NCBI GenBank assembly: GCA_032207245.1
Contig: CM063503.1
Location: forward strand, 62,493,730-62,557,729
Source: Pardosa pseudoannulata
Lineage: Eukaryota; Arthropoda; Arachnida; Araneae; Lycosidae
Length of the DNA: 64,000 nucleotides
Reading direction: 5' to 3'
This document shows, piece after piece, positions 1 through 14,710 of the stretch (position 1 is the stretch's first letter; each line of letters opens with the position of its first letter). Made by a program: the position numbers and the translations under genes. The notes under the pieces were generated by a model, which was not told the origin of the DNA, made no database searches, and worked only from the letters and a program-made list of their open reading frames with translations.

Positions 1-950
1 AGTGTAAGGACGGGGCGAATTGCGTGTGAAATCGTCTGACGCGGATAATCTAGAACTCTGGGAAAGCTCTGGAAATCCCTCGGCGAAAACTGTTTCCGAC
101 AGCGTGCCTTCTGTTTTGTTCAGAATTCCCTAAACTGGCTGATACGGCTCTGTGATATTTTGACTAGTCAGTCCCCTTGCCTGTGTGCCTCAAAAGATCA
201 GTTTAGAGTAGGGGTTGTTAAAAATGTGGGAAAGCAAGGACACACGGGGTTTCCTATCCCGATCGTGGATTTGTAAACCTCTGAGAATTTTCTGGAGTCG
301 TAAAAGGGCTTTTGGCTAAAAATTCAATTTGGTATTTTGCAAGGATCAATTTACCAGATGCTCGTGATGTTATATTTCCTTTAAGTGACCATTTTCAGAT
401 TTAGTTTACTTTTTCCTTACACACACACAAGCCGAACGATGGCCGATTGTTTAGGGTGCTTGCCTTCGGTACCGGAGTTCGTATCCCACAGTGGCATGGA
501 CGTTCGTAGCCGTTCTGAATCGGCTTTAAGCTGTAGGTCCAGGTCTCATTAGCCCTCGTGTTGCAAAAAGTAAACCGTAGAACTCCAAACCAAACCTTAC
601 ACACATTAAATGGTGGCGTAGCCAAGTAGGGTATGTGAGGGTTGTAATCCCCCATGAGGGTTGTTGTATATATGTAAGGATTACTGCACTAATTCCGAGC
701 TATGCAGTCTGTTAACGCCGTCATGAAGATTTAATACACTCGAATATTGAGACCCGGCGGAAACTTTGAGAAAGTTAGATCTGGAGTTCTTGAACGGACG
801 TTGAACACGTCCGATAGCTACAAGAATCGTCACAAGTCTGAAAGTAATAAATATGTTCTCAACACCAGGGACTGTTCACGTGATTCTTAATTCTTGTGGG
901 ACAGTATCTTAGTTAGCATTTTTCAGTAGGTCTTTTGTGCATCTGGAGCA
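1..950. other. GC-richer, CpG-containing patch at left edge
   Basis: Clearly less AT-rich than the following 17 kb, with many CpGs (for example around 20-110 and 260-280). No reading frame is recognisable. It could be a promoter, first exon or old element belonging to a gene left of the window. A SINE occupies 426-594. Confidence 0.4.
426..594 (+). repeat. tRNA-derived SINE, full length, with 11-bp target-site duplication
   Basis: Starts with a tRNA-like part (GATGGCCGATTGTTTAGGG then GGAGTTCGTATCCCAC), then the shared family body (TGGCATGGACGTTCGTAGCC, TTTAAGCTGTAGGTCC, TCTCATTAGCCCTCGTG) and a CCAAACCAAACC tail. CCTTACACACA flanks it at 415-425 and 595-605. Eight bases next to the B-box-like segment seem deleted compared with the 59.6-kb copy. 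Confidence 0.85.
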
Positions 951-3900
951 CAAAGCTCAATCCCAAAATGCATACATCTGCATTTATAATTTGAAAGAAT
1001 GCTCGATTTCCTGGGAAATTGACATCCGGGCTATAAAAATGTAGGCAGGGCTGCACATTTGCCATTAATTACTTCAGTCTATTGTTTTGAGAATCGTAGA
1101 AATAATTCAATCTCAATGCATCACCCCCTTTCTTACTTTTAGTGGCTGGTAAATTATAGACTAAAAATAGAATTGGAAAAGTTTTTCAAAACTTTCGAGT
1201 ATATATTTGTGTGTATGTTATGGGGGCATAGTGAAGTAAGGGAATGTAATGGAAGATTTTAAATAATCATGATCAGACTGCGGCCTAAAATGATGTTCCA
1301 CAGCCCTCTTTGGTTTATTGATGTCATAGATTTTTATGGTAACAGTGTTCCACATTTCTTACAATCAAGGATTTTTTTTCAAACAACCGAAAATTGGGTG
1401 AAATGCTGAAAATCCGTACCGTAGATGATGCTTCTGCCGTAAACAACACCTTAAAGTTTCAAATATAGCGAGTTATTTAAAAAAAAAATAAAATAAAAAA
1501 AAGAGTAAAAATGAATCTGTAGCAGCTCTGATATGATTAAATGATACAAAAATTAAACTTAGTATTGCCACTCCGTATAGTTTCTAGGCGCAAATTCTGT
1601 TAATCGCAGGAATGCAGGATAGCAGCAATCAATGAAACCATCTTCTAAAGCTCATTGTGTAGATGATACATCAGTTTTGGGGTACGTTACAGAACTGCAA
1701 TACAGTGATAAAATAATTTATACCTCATTATCTTTTTTAACATAATTACAGCAACAGAAAATAAAAATTTTATGCAAGGGATAGTAAGTGAATTTTTTTA
1801 TACTTATATTTTATAACCCCACAGCTATTTTATTAAAAGATTTTAAGCCTTTTAAAACTACTCACGGCTTTAGATTTCTATGGATTGTCTATATGCATGA
1901 ATATGTAACAAGAACCCCATAGAAACAAAAGGTATTTCTACACAATAATGCTTTAGTCAAAGAAATGTTATGATTTCAGGTTGTTTTGAAAATATACACA
2001 GACAAAAAATAAAATACAAGTCCAGTTTTATATAATTGGTGCTAGAAAGACAATTTATTCCTTTCTAACATGATTGCCATGCTTCCAATTTACACATACA
2101 TTAAGCTAAAACAGCTTTTGAATAATCAGGTATTATTCACAGTTACAAAATTAACAGTTTAACCCATATTTTCATTTATGAATAGAGTAACAAAAACATT
2201 ACACATATTGCATAGATTTAAAAAATTAGAACAAATGTTTGTTTACCTTTTGTGTATTCAGAGTCAGATATATGTAGACCTTAATATTTGTAACTTTGTT
2301 TACACTATACAGCTATGCAGGACTCACTAACACAATTAAAATTTATCTATTAGCACGTACTTAGTATTAAGATATTTACTGTATTATTTTAAAATCCTAC
2401 CTGACTCTGATTACACTCAAATTGAGTTCACCAGTGTGAAACAGATAAGTATAAAAATAGCACTATCTAGAAAAGTGATCCTTGGTTAATAGTTAGTTTA
2501 ACAATTATTACAGTAGTTTGACAGAACTTAGTCTGATCCACTAATACAAGGTTTATTTACTGTTATTACTACTCCTGCAAATACGCAATTTATGCATACT
2601 TGCTATGAAAAATCTAATGATTACAAGACTTTTAAAAATTTTGATGTGCTTAATTTTAATTAAATGCTTCCCTGAAATATTTCCATTCAAATGACACCAT
2701 TTACGAAATATTTTGAATTCACAATTACATAAAGGCATCAAGTGAAGTTACAAAATATAAACATAAAACCATATTTACTCATAATTTTTCTCCCTCTCTG
2801 TTACGAATTATTATAAATATTACAATCATTTTGCTATCATAAAACAAGAACATAACTTGGTTACAAATGGCTACTAAAGCATTAAAATCCATTTATTCCA
2901 TACAAACTAATTTTTTAATTAATAAATCTACTTTCAAACTAATTAAAAAACTATAAAAACAATCTCATACAAAAATGAAAAAAAAAATCTAAGAAAATTA
3001 CTTATACCATGTTGTTTTAAATTAAGACTTCCAATAACAAAAATTACAACTACATTATACAAAATTAAAATCCTGAAAATATACAATAAATGAGTCAACT
3101 TCAGGTTTGTTAACATCCTTGGATTTTTTTCTTTTTTGGGGAGGGAGACATGAGTATAAAAAGAACTTTTTCATATTTGGCAAAATAATAATTCAAGAAA
3201 TTTTGAGACTAGGCAATATAAAACTACAGTGAACTATGTAAATGTGGTCCACAACTATTACCCTACATAGAACTTTAGTAAATTACACTATAGTACCATT
3301 TCTATTGAAAGAACTACATAGTCAGTTTACACTTATCATAAAAATATATTTTATATATATTTTTCTTGTAAAATATATGAAACCTTCTGATTGTAAACTA
3401 GCACTGAACAACATCTCATTCTAATCAATTCAAAAGAAAATCGAGATTGTAGTTCCAAACTGCCTAGGTTGGATACTAAATATTAATTTATGATGCAAAA
3501 AAATCTAACATAGCACTCCAGATCGAATATTAAACATTATACTGCATATATTTAGTTGCAGTAGTTTGTCACCAATAATATAAAACCTAAATCATGGTTG
3601 AAATACTTTTGATTATAAGTAATAGCATAGTTTGAACTTTAGGGTTTAAACACAAATACTAAGTTTGCAAATGCAAAGAAAATTTTATTTACTGAGCTTC
3701 TACACACAGCAAAGTTAGAAATATTATTTTTTTTTATCTCAGAAGGAAGACAATAAGCAACATATTGTACCCATAAAACAGCTAATCCACAGCCTACAGG
3801 GTAAATAAAAAAATTTACTGACTTGATGAACATATACTAAATTGCTGCTGAAATCAGAATTATCTGATCAACAATCTTCTTCGCACAATAATTTGCAATC

Positions 3901-5987
3901 AGAGAGCTATGGCATATAAAAATGGATGTGTATATAAATATCCAAATTATTTTAAAAATGGAATGCTAACCTAAACAAATTACTAGAAAAATAACAATGT
4001 CTATTTAAGTAGAACTTATTTATATATGTGTAAATCTTTCTTTTAAGAAATGAAAGTCAGACTAGAAAATTCTAGAAACTGACAAGGATGAATATTTGGT
4101 AAAAAATATATATGCTTCAATATACTCATCCAATATTAAACCTCCAGCTAAACTCATATACAATAAGTCATAAAAATTCTATAATTATGTAGAACCACAA
4201 TAAAGACTTATTCATTTATCTGTTTTGCAAGTATTATGATATACAGTTTTATCATATAATATAACTGAAATCAGTATTAAAAAAAATATGCACATGATAT
4301 GCTATGTTTAAAGGACACATCCTAACTTGTATATTGATGTTTTATCTAATGCTTTATTAATAACATGCATTACACATATGCTCAAAAACGCATGGAAAAC
4401 TGTTTATAATTTTTAAATATATTGATTTCTTACTTTTGATACAAAGTAGCTAAATATATAAAAGCAGTAAGGGCTATTGATATTTGACTGCTGATTCAAC
4501 AGCAATTTGATTTAACAGGGACAAAAATCTGTTTTTTCCTGTTTATTCAATAAAATACTTTTTCAACATTTCTTTTTAATGATCCAATAGCTATATACCT
4601 CAAACAGAGAAAACTATGGAATACTATATAAATGCAAGAAATTTTTTACTAGATATGTCTTTGTGTATATATTATAAACATATATATAACCATAACATAC
4701 TGCTTTAGACCTTGGTAGACTATTGTTCCCATATATTATGATTATAAATGACTCACTATAACTAACACATTAAAAACTATCAGTTTAATTTACAGATAAT
4801 TCAACTCTTAATAAATCATTTAAAACTCTAAGCCTATGTATAGTATTACTTTAATAATTTTGCAATAAAATTTTTAAGGATAAAATATTTTACATAAACT
4901 AATTCTACAATGAAAATATCCAGAAAGTAACAAGACATTTTTTAGAGTAAAATTTATCACTAAATTATAAAATATCAAAGAAGGGAGAATATTATAGAAG
5001 TAAATAAGGTAACAAAAATTTTGAAATAATTTTGTATGACTACTCTATAATTAGTACTGAGAACATTACATACAGTTTTTCCAAATCAGCATTCATTACA
5101 CGTTTTTGATAAATGAATGCTTAAGAAAAAAGACAAAATCAAAATTCCTAAGCAAGCACTTTATGATATGTCAGTATAATTAGATATATCCCTGTTCTCC
5201 AAAATTTAAATTACTCATCTATAAATTATAAAAGTCAGATCACTAGCAGTATGCGCTGTAGAATATAAAAATATCTCAAGCACATCCATTAAAAAGAGTG
5301 CAATCTTTAGACAAGAAAGGCATCCAATCTACCTGACTTTTAACAGAAAGGCACAAATAACTGACAGCCTTGTAAGAGCCACACATAGAACCATCATCAT
5401 CTCCACTTTTGTACACATGTTAATCAAAGACACAATATAATCAGACTTTGGTTTTAGTTTTGTAGATAAAATATCATAAAATATATTAAGCCAACAAAAT
5501 AAAAATGTTCACAAGGTATTGTTATATTCAGAAACAAATAATATAAATGAACCAGTGATTTGGAGCTTCACACAATTGTAGCTTGTTCAAAAACTTAATA
5601 ATAATAACAACTGCTTAAAATACATACTTTCAGAGGAGTATTTAAATGATCTAGACATCAAAATATTTATAAAATTAACTAATTCATGTTTAAATTTAAT
5701 TTATCAACATGCCATGATCAACACAAGGTCAAGGTCAGCCAAAAATAACTTCTTTTGTTCTGTTTGCCCAACATGAAATGGATACATATGGGCATCTATT
5801 ACCAGTAGATTGGAAAAATTTATTTTCATATGTCCTTTTACAAACAGGCCAAATAAGCAACACTTCAGTTGAATACACATTGCACTTCTTTATCACAAAA
5901 AATTGAAATTGATTCTCACATGATTTTTAGTGGACATTCAGGCATTTAACTGGGTTTAAAAGATAATAAGAATACTAATATAAAGAT

Positions 5988-6611
5988 CAGTGGTTCCTAA
6001 CAGGGGCAGTGCCACCTACTTGTAATATCTAAAGATATCTAAAAGGGTTTTTCTGCTTTAAGTTAAATTCTGGGGGCAATGAGGGCCAACTGCCACCCCT
6101 CTGGGCAATACTTGTAAAAATATCTGACTGCAGTTTCATTAATACTAAAAACCATCAAATACATTTTTTTTCAACAAGTAGTTCTAAACATTTCTGTCCA
6201 TAGTGAAACACAGTAATTTAAGATTGCTGGTAACAAATATGACAAATATTGAAAAATTAGTCAGCACAAGAAGCTCTGCGCTATATAACTCTTAGAACAA
6301 TATAAATTTTTTAATGAAACTCTGAGTCATATACCAATAATGTTAATAACTTCTAATAAAGTATTTTTAAAAATCTGTTCTTGTTTTTGTATATATAATA
6401 CTATATACTTCACTTAATAGAGAGGAATAAATGAATTGCTGCTTAAAATGGATTAAGAATTTAAAAACAAATTAAATGGGTTACTCATACTACATCAAAT
6501 GATTTTAAAAATGAATCATTGTGCTTTTTCCTGAAGAGGGGCAGTGAGTATTTTTTGTTTTTATCATTTCTAAAAAGTAGGTGGTGGGCTAAAAAAGATT
6601 AGGAACCTTTG
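5988..6611. mobile_element. hAT-like non-autonomous DNA element, candidate
   Basis: Starts CAGTGGTTCCTAACAGGGGC and ends GATTAGGAACCTTTG, imperfect terminal inverted repeats of the hAT style. No convincing 8-bp duplication remains and there is no coding content. Confidence 0.5.
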
Positions 6612-9600
6612 ATGTACACAGATGGGTGACGACTTTTTTTCATTAACATTTACACAAACTAATTTTAAAAATGATTCATAAATTATTTGAGATCAATTAC
6701 CCCCTCCCAAGAATTAAAACCCAACAATACACAATAAGGTGTTTCCCCAGAGATTTCTAAAAAGGCAGACTACCTTTCCCTTATTTTTTTTTTTTTCCCA
6801 AAACAAAATTTTGTGTTTTTCCATGTTAAAAAATTAATATGTACAGCTCAAAAGTATTTTAAGAAATAACTTTAAAACCAAAATTTATTTAAGAAATTTA
6901 ACTTTAAAAAATAGCTTATAAATATTAAATTTACACCTTAAAATTATACTGTCAATCATAATAAATGTCTACAAAATTTATTTTGCTACATTTCTTTCAA
7001 AAATCTTCACTTTTTCTTTGGTTTAGTTTGGGGAAACACTAAAATAGACGTAAAAAATTTAAATGGAATACTTCCATAATACATATACCATAAAGAATTG
7101 AGATTATAATTAATATTTTATACTATAAATAATTGAGACAAAAATGAGATTTTTAATCAAAAATATGCATACTGTTTGGATGTAAATCAGACAAATTTAT
7201 AATAACATATAGAATAATTTTCTAAAGTTTAACTAATAAAAGAATATGAAAATTGCAAATAAAAGTAACACATTTAAAGCTAATATTTAAATACAATTTT
7301 TCTGTTCATGAGAAATATAAATTACTTAAAACATATTCTCAAAAAAAAAAATTTATTTCCTAATAATAAAAAAAATTAAATTAAAGAATAGAGTGAAAGA
7401 GATCCAATGACAGCAATTACAAAAGTTACACCAATAAACTAAAAAATTATATTTACCATATGTAATTAATTTTAAAAGCAAAATTTCAACTCACAGATGA
7501 AGCACGAACAATAGATGGCTTGTATTTTAGTAAATATTTTATATCAATTATAATTGTACTAGCACAATTCAATAATTTTAGAGTAGGCTAATTACAATCC
7601 ACATTTAGTTAATCTTTACACATTCCTATACACTGGATGTCAATGAAGAAGTGAGCAGGAATAGTGAATAATTTTCACCATAATGAATTTTATTCCTATA
7701 TATCTAAGTTAACAGTAACTTAGAAATACATGTATTTGTGAAATTTTTAAACATTTCATACAGAACTGTGTTCTTATATTACCAATGTGATATGACACAA
7801 CACAGTTCAGATGAGAGAGTAAAAAAAGGTTCATGATACATGAAATATTAATTCTATACAACCTGTACATGTTAAAAGCTGAAAGTAATAACAACAAAGC
7901 CTGTGATTACAATAAAAATTAATATGCATTTAAATAGTCATATTAACAGCATTTTATTCATAGAATCTACAGAAACAGATAGGCTGCCTCTGACTGTAAT
8001 AAATATACAATACTTAAAATAGAAAGAGAAGTTAAACTTGTTATAATGCATAAGTTTGTATGTTTGATAACATATATTAAAAAGTGAAACAGAAAATTAA
8101 CACAATATTTTTAACTACCTAGACAAAATGCATTAATTTACATGTTTATTTCAAGTTATTGAAAAAAAAAAAAACCAAAACAGTTGTCAGGCATTTAAAG
8201 ACCTAAAATTAAAATTGTAAAAGCCTAGTAAGTTAATGTAATTTCCTTTAAGAATAAATGCCCCTAAGAGCATTTTTGCAATCAAAATGACATTTCCAGT
8301 CATTCTAGCATTATTGAATTTTAAAAAGATGAAAAAACATAATGATACTGATATTACATTGAATATTCTGTTATTAAAGTCTCAATACACAGAACACTAC
8401 ATAGAACATTTTTTACTGTTTGAAAACTTTACTTTAATACAACCATTGTCTAAAATAGATACCTCCCCCCAAAAAATAAATGCTTTGAAGTATATATAAA
8501 TATATATATTTAAGAATCTCAACATCCTTATGGAAATATTGAAAATTTGCATTGCTATGACTAAACGATGATGAACTAGAATAAAACATTTTACTAACAT
8601 GCACAAAAGATACTTAAATTTATCTCTGCTGTGATTATTTCAATGAATGTTCAAATATTTTATCAAATAAAAATAAATGCACATATACAATACATAAACA
8701 TAGAATGCACAATATATTTGAACACCCATAATGCATAAATATTCTTAGAGATTTGTGAGACAAGACAGTAACTCAAATCTAAAATTTTAATTGCAGCATT
8801 TGAAGGCAAATTAAATTCTTGATCATAAATGGTTAAAATATTTTTTAACAGTTTTATTTTTAATAATATCAACTGGGAAAAAGGTGCATAATTTCTGTAT
8901 AGAAAATATATTTAAATAAAAATAAAGTTAGAATTCAAGGAAGAATATTAGAGGCTATAGACCTGAAAGAATTCTTTACTCTGAGGAAGAACATGTTTTA
9001 TTTCTCAATGCAAAAAAATATAGACTGGCATGTTTGTATCATATTTTAAAATATCCTATATGCTATTTTATAAACATTGAGTTGTTTATGAGGAATTTTT
9101 GTTTTCAAGTATTATAATATAAAATTAGTTTTATTTACTTAAAGTAGACCACTTACATTATCAAAAAGTTTGTAAATAAAGTGGAAAATTAAAAAATATA
9201 TCTACTTGAATCATAAATTAGAATTTATTTTAATTACTCTTACTTTACTTTATATTTTTCCAGTGTTTAAAATAAAAAAAATTGATGATAATTAAAAATT
9301 TTAAAAATCCTGTACACAATAAAATTTTTAATTTGTAGCAACAGGGAAAACTTTGACATTTTCTCCTCAGTAAATAAAAAGTTATGATTTATCCAAAGTA
9401 TATCTAGCTCTCAGCAGATTCCACAACTCTCTTAGATCATGCATGAACATCAGCAAAAGATTACAAACATGTACACCTGTATTAGTTTAATGTTAACTTT
9501 TATGTTTTTCTAAATCTCCTGCATAAACAAACAGAAACTTCTTAATCTTACTGTCTTTTAAGTAAAAGTGGGACATATTGCAAGTAATAATTAAGTCAGA

Positions 9601-12077
9601 CCATGATGGAAATCTTAATGAAAGTTTTACATGAAATGTATTTAAACATATTTTAATGTTAAATTTATGTTATTTAAGGTTTATATGAAATTCCGATGGT
9701 GAATATATGAACCATAAGACATAAAATGAACTAACTTATAATACATAAAATTATATGAGAATAGTTATAATAATAACAACATACAATTAAGTAGCATTAA
9801 AAAACCCCTCACTCATTAAAATTCCAGTTAACCTTAAATTTGATAGACTGAAATTTACTATAAACTTGGGGAACATACTCAGAGGAAAAAATAAAATATT
9901 ACAAGTAATGAATCCAAATTTATACTTTAAAATATCCTACATGCTATTTTATTAAAATTAAATTTACAAATAGGCTTGGTAAACGTTCCAAAAAGAACTT
10001 TTTCTGTTTAACATCATAATGTATGAATAAGAATCTTATCAATTTTATGATAACATTTTCAAAGAGTTTGAAACACTTGAATTCATAAAAAAGCTGCAGA
10101 AAAAAAATATTTGATTCTATTATTTGCATGATTCTCAAATATCTATTCAGTTGAAAATATGGAATAGCTTTATACATACTGGACGTATTATTAAAATAAA
10201 TGCTTAAAGAAAAAAAAAAAGATATCTAAATGCAACAACTAAATCCTCAAAAAGAGCCAAATTTTGACTAGAATTTTATCGGGAGGTTAAAAAAAAAAAA
10301 AAACTTTAAACCTCACTATAAAAAAGGGATTAATATATAAAAGCTAAAAAAAAGTTCAAGAGGTCAATATAAGTAATGTCAACATATTAAAGTATCTAAA
10401 TATCAGAGTCAATATTGCTGAAAACTTGAAATTGATGAGGTATTTCTTGAATTTCCCTAGCTTTGTTTAGCACTACAAGCAATTAAGCCCAGAATGTAGA
10501 CAATTTCTAAGAAAAGTTAAAAAGGTTTTTAGTTATTTTTAATATTTTTAAGTACAGTTTGGCATGTTACATTATATTATAATACATTAAAACTTTATTT
10601 AAAGAATTATGGATACTACACATATTGTGTTTAAATAATGTGAATATTAATTTATAAAGACCAAATTACTCTTAGCATAAAAACATGAACTTTATAAATA
10701 ATTTCAAAGTAATTTAATTTAGTTTCTTTCTTACTTCATCTATTAAAAATATTTGAAGAAATTAATGTTTCATCTAATATTTTACGTATAAAGTATAAAT
10801 CAATATACTATTAAATCTTTGTTTCACTTATCTGTTAATACCTACTTTTTAATTAAAAACATTTATATAAACATCTTTAATTAAATGTTAATAACAAGCT
10901 CTTAAAATTCATGTATTTTTTTTTATGGGAAGGAAATAACTGAACTAATAAAACAGAATAGTAAATTAATAATGAGGGGAATTAATAACATACTTTCATA
11001 TAACACATATAGGACAACTTTGAACTATATGGGAAAATTTTATTTTTTAATCATTCCTGCACATTTTTTGTAGAATAATGTTCTGCTTTAGAAGTATAAA
11101 AATTTACAAAAATTTCGGCATGCATACACATATACTTCAATTACAGCCTTCTAAAGTAGTTAAAATATGTTTTAATCAAGAAATATATGTATGTATGTGT
11201 ATATATTAGAATCTACAAGAATGGGGGGAAGTTGTATGCAACCTCCTTAAATGCTAGTGAAAATGAAAAATTTTGATATCCATTTTAGTAAACACGATGC
11301 CCTTATTCTGGTCAAAGTAAGAAAGAACTATATATTTTATATAAAATAACACATAAAATACGGAAAATGAGCAAAGTATATACATTCTGTATTTTAACCA
11401 TCAGTCAAAAATACACATAAAGAAGGAAAATCATTTCTCAGTTTCAGAACAAAACAAATGAAATGAACATCTGAAACATTTTTTGTAAAAATTTTTTTGA
11501 TAGGAATCCCTTATTCTGTGTAACTTTATTTTTCAGATATTTATTGTCAATGATGATTAATCAAATAAAGAGGGGAAAATAACTCATTAAATTTTTATGT
11601 ATTTTATACAAAGTAAACTGACTGAAACAATATGTAGCTTTTTAAAAGGATATAAAAATTCAATATAGCATTCAGCACAACCATTTAATTTAAACCATTG
11701 AGCATTAAAGCTGAATTTCTACTGTATACTTTATGCATTTCAAAATTATGCCAAAATTTTATTCCTAGTCTATTTTTGAGTGTCTCAAAACCTGCAAACT
11801 GCAAAAAGATTCTGAAAAGAAACTTTTACAGCTGACTAATTTACATAATAAAATTACACTGACAATGCTATAATGCTCTGCAGGTTGAAAACAAACTCTT
11901 CTCAAAACATTACATAAATTTGCAGAAACAGAAAGATTACAAATATCCAATGTAAGCTTTTATTTTAAAAAAAAAATATATAAATGCAGTAAACCTTTAA
12001 ACAAATTTAGAGCATAATAAAGCAATTATATTTAAAAAATTAATGAGTAGAGAAAAAGTAGGCATTATTTGAATATA

Positions 12078-12602
12078 CAGGGTGTCTTACTGAATTGCTA
12101 AAATAAACTTCCCGACATTTTGAAGGGCATGTTTAAAGAATCTTCTCACACATTTCATTTTTAAAATTCTTCAAAGAAATCACATATATATACATATATA
12201 CACATATATAAGCATGTGTATCCTGGAATACTTTTAAATTTTAAGATATGAAAAGACTCAAACAGTCCAAAATTAAAAATATTGATAAATTACTATAAAT
12301 TAACTCATTTTCTTGTGGAAAATTCTATTGATAATATGACATAAAAATTGAGTTAGCACAGTAAATTGACAAAACTTAAATTCAAATGTTCTATAATATA
12401 TCTTTCAAGAATTTTTTCATTTTAAATATTAAATGAAGCACACATTTTCAGTCTTAAAAAAATCAATTTACAAAACTGTTATGGAGAGAATAAATAAAAA
12501 ATCATTGTAGATAAGTAATTTTCCTGATAAATTTGCCATTTTTTTTTTTTACTTTATAGCCTATTTACCACTCTCCTGACACTTTCTTCAGTAGACACCC
12601 TG
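12078..12602. mobile_element. MITE with CAGGGTGTCT termini
   Basis: Left end CAGGGTGTCTTACTGAA and right end TTCAGTAGACACCCTG are inverted repeats with one inserted base; 525 bp, AT-rich, non-coding. The termini look hAT-type. Flanking duplication is unclear. Confidence 0.7.
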
Positions 12603-13421
12603 ATACAACACAAGCATACAATTTACATGCTCAATAGAAATTTTTGAACAGCATTAATTAGAATAGTAAATTCCACCAAATTAAATACAAATTACAAACT
12701 ACATTTCATCAAAAATGAATGCTAAGCAAACTTAAAGAAAATGAGAACAAAATTGAAGAAGCTATTATTTAAATTAAAAAAGTTTATTCAACCGCATGCA
12801 TTCATACATACTTCAAAGTCAACAAAATTCTCCTAAAAACTATGCAAATTCATAATCAATGATACACAAAGTACTACTAACCAAAAAGATAAAAACTTTA
12901 CAAATGATGACACATCATATTACAGAAACATTTTTTTAAAAAAAGGAGTAAAAATATGAAATTACAATAGATAAATTTATAGGAATTATTCAGATAAACA
13001 AAGAAACCTTGTTAATACTATAAATATCTGAAATATGTTTGTGGGACAGAGTAAGTTCATTATTATTTGTCATATAATTAACAGTTAACTTAAAATTCTT
13101 AACAATTACTTTGTTGTTTAAGTAATACACATATATTCATATAAAAAGCTAAATTTAAATTTATAAATTATATCTATTATATATACAAAGTTCTGATTCA
13201 ATAAAATCTAGACTAGACAGTAACAGAATACATCTCTGATTAATGAATTTTTTTAGATTGGTTATTATATACTGACTAACTGCTATGCCTTCATGAACAG
13301 ATCATTTTAAGAATACATACTGCAACCTACAGAGATGTGAAACAATAAAGGATGGAGTGAACGACCAACAAAACAAGCAGCCAGTAAGATCCAAAAGATC
13401 AATAAAGAAACTAGCATCAGG

Positions 13422-13457
13422 TATGGTAGGTGTTATATACATATGACACCTACCATA
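13422..13457. repeat. 12-bp inverted repeat
   Basis: TATGGTAGGTGT at 13422-13433 and ACACCTACCATA at 13446-13457, with a 12-base partly self-complementary TATATACATATG between them. Confidence 0.85.
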
Positions 13458-13857
13458 ACATCATAACTTAATAAAGAGTCAGAAAGGCATAAAACATCCT
13501 AGTGGTCAATGTTTGGCATTTTTATGAAATCCTTTGCACAGCTCATAACAATTTGAATGGCATAAAGTAGCTGATTCAAAGTAAAGTATCTAACAAATTA
13601 ACCATAAAAGCATTTTCAGGTGGTTTGGAGGGGGGGATTTATTTTGTCCAACAGGGATTTAAACATACATGGGATATTCTTAGGTGGTATATAGAAGGCA
13701 GAGAGGACATGCAGGAAATTCTCAGGAGAATATAGCAGCACAATGCCAATTATAAATATTGATCTTTATACCTTTAGAATTCATTGAGAATATCATACTC
13801 ATCAAGGACAGATGATGAAAAAGTCAATAATGATCACATATCTTACTAAAGCCTGGA

Positions 13858-13882
13858 TTTTTTTTTTTTTTTTTTTTTTTTT
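13858..13882. repeat. Poly(T) tract
   Basis: About 25 T residues in the gene-free left region. Confidence 0.95.
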
Positions 13883-14584
13883 GATAACATGTCAACTCAA
13901 CATTTTTGTCTTTTGTCTAATTATGCCTAAAGCAATCCCCTTCCAATAATGTCCATGATATTTTTGGATACTTTCTCCAGTTTTTTTCTCCATATTCTTA
14001 TAATTTGAGCATCTTTAAACATTTGTATCAATTTGGAACAGTGCTATGAAACTCTATATCAGAAATATACTGATCTTAGTTTTTACACACCGGTTTATGT
14101 ATTAGAAAACACTAAGAAAAAAATAATCATAATGTCCATTATATTTCTATATATATGAAAAACTATCTTGTTTTATGAAAACTGATATAACATGAAAAAA
14201 AATTAAACTACCTTAACAATACAATAACAAGTAATTTACAACTAGGCCTCTACATACTTTAATAATAAATCTTGAGCACAAACATAAAACATCTTAAGGG
14301 GGGAAATATAAGATCAGTAAAATTAATTTGGCCCCTAAATAAATCACCAGATTTACACAGAATATCAATAATTACTTGCAAAATAAAATACTACAATTTA
14401 TTCAAAATTTCATTTCTGCATTTACAGTTAATACCTCTGAAATAAGCAAATAAACAAATGAGGATTTACAAATGCTTTAACAGAATACTGTTATATTAAT
14501 TCAAATTATAACTAAAGTAAATATTTTAAACCAAAGTTAATCACCATTGTTTGACAAAGTAAAGTAGACAATTTCTCAGCCATG

Positions 14585-14710
14585 GTTTGGTTTGGTTTGG
14601 AGTGCTATAGTCTACTTTTTGCAACACGAGGGCTAATGAGACTGGGACCTACAGCTTAAAGCCGATTTTGAATGGCTACGTACATCCATGCCACAGTGGG
14701 ATTCGAACCC
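14585..14710 (-). repeat. tRNA-derived SINE, 5'-shortened, with 15-bp target-site duplication
   Basis: Minus-strand copy whose first bases are the B-box GGGTTCGAATCCC, so the A-box half is absent. The body and (CCAAA)n tail match the other copies. AATTTCTCAGCCATG is repeated exactly at 14570-14584 and 14711-14725, so this insertion is fairly recent. Confidence 0.9.

Noticed and set aside
401..655. 84-codon minus-strand open frame
   Set aside because: It is the antisense reading of the SINE at 426-594; the same peptide pattern appears at 59609-59824 for the same reason.
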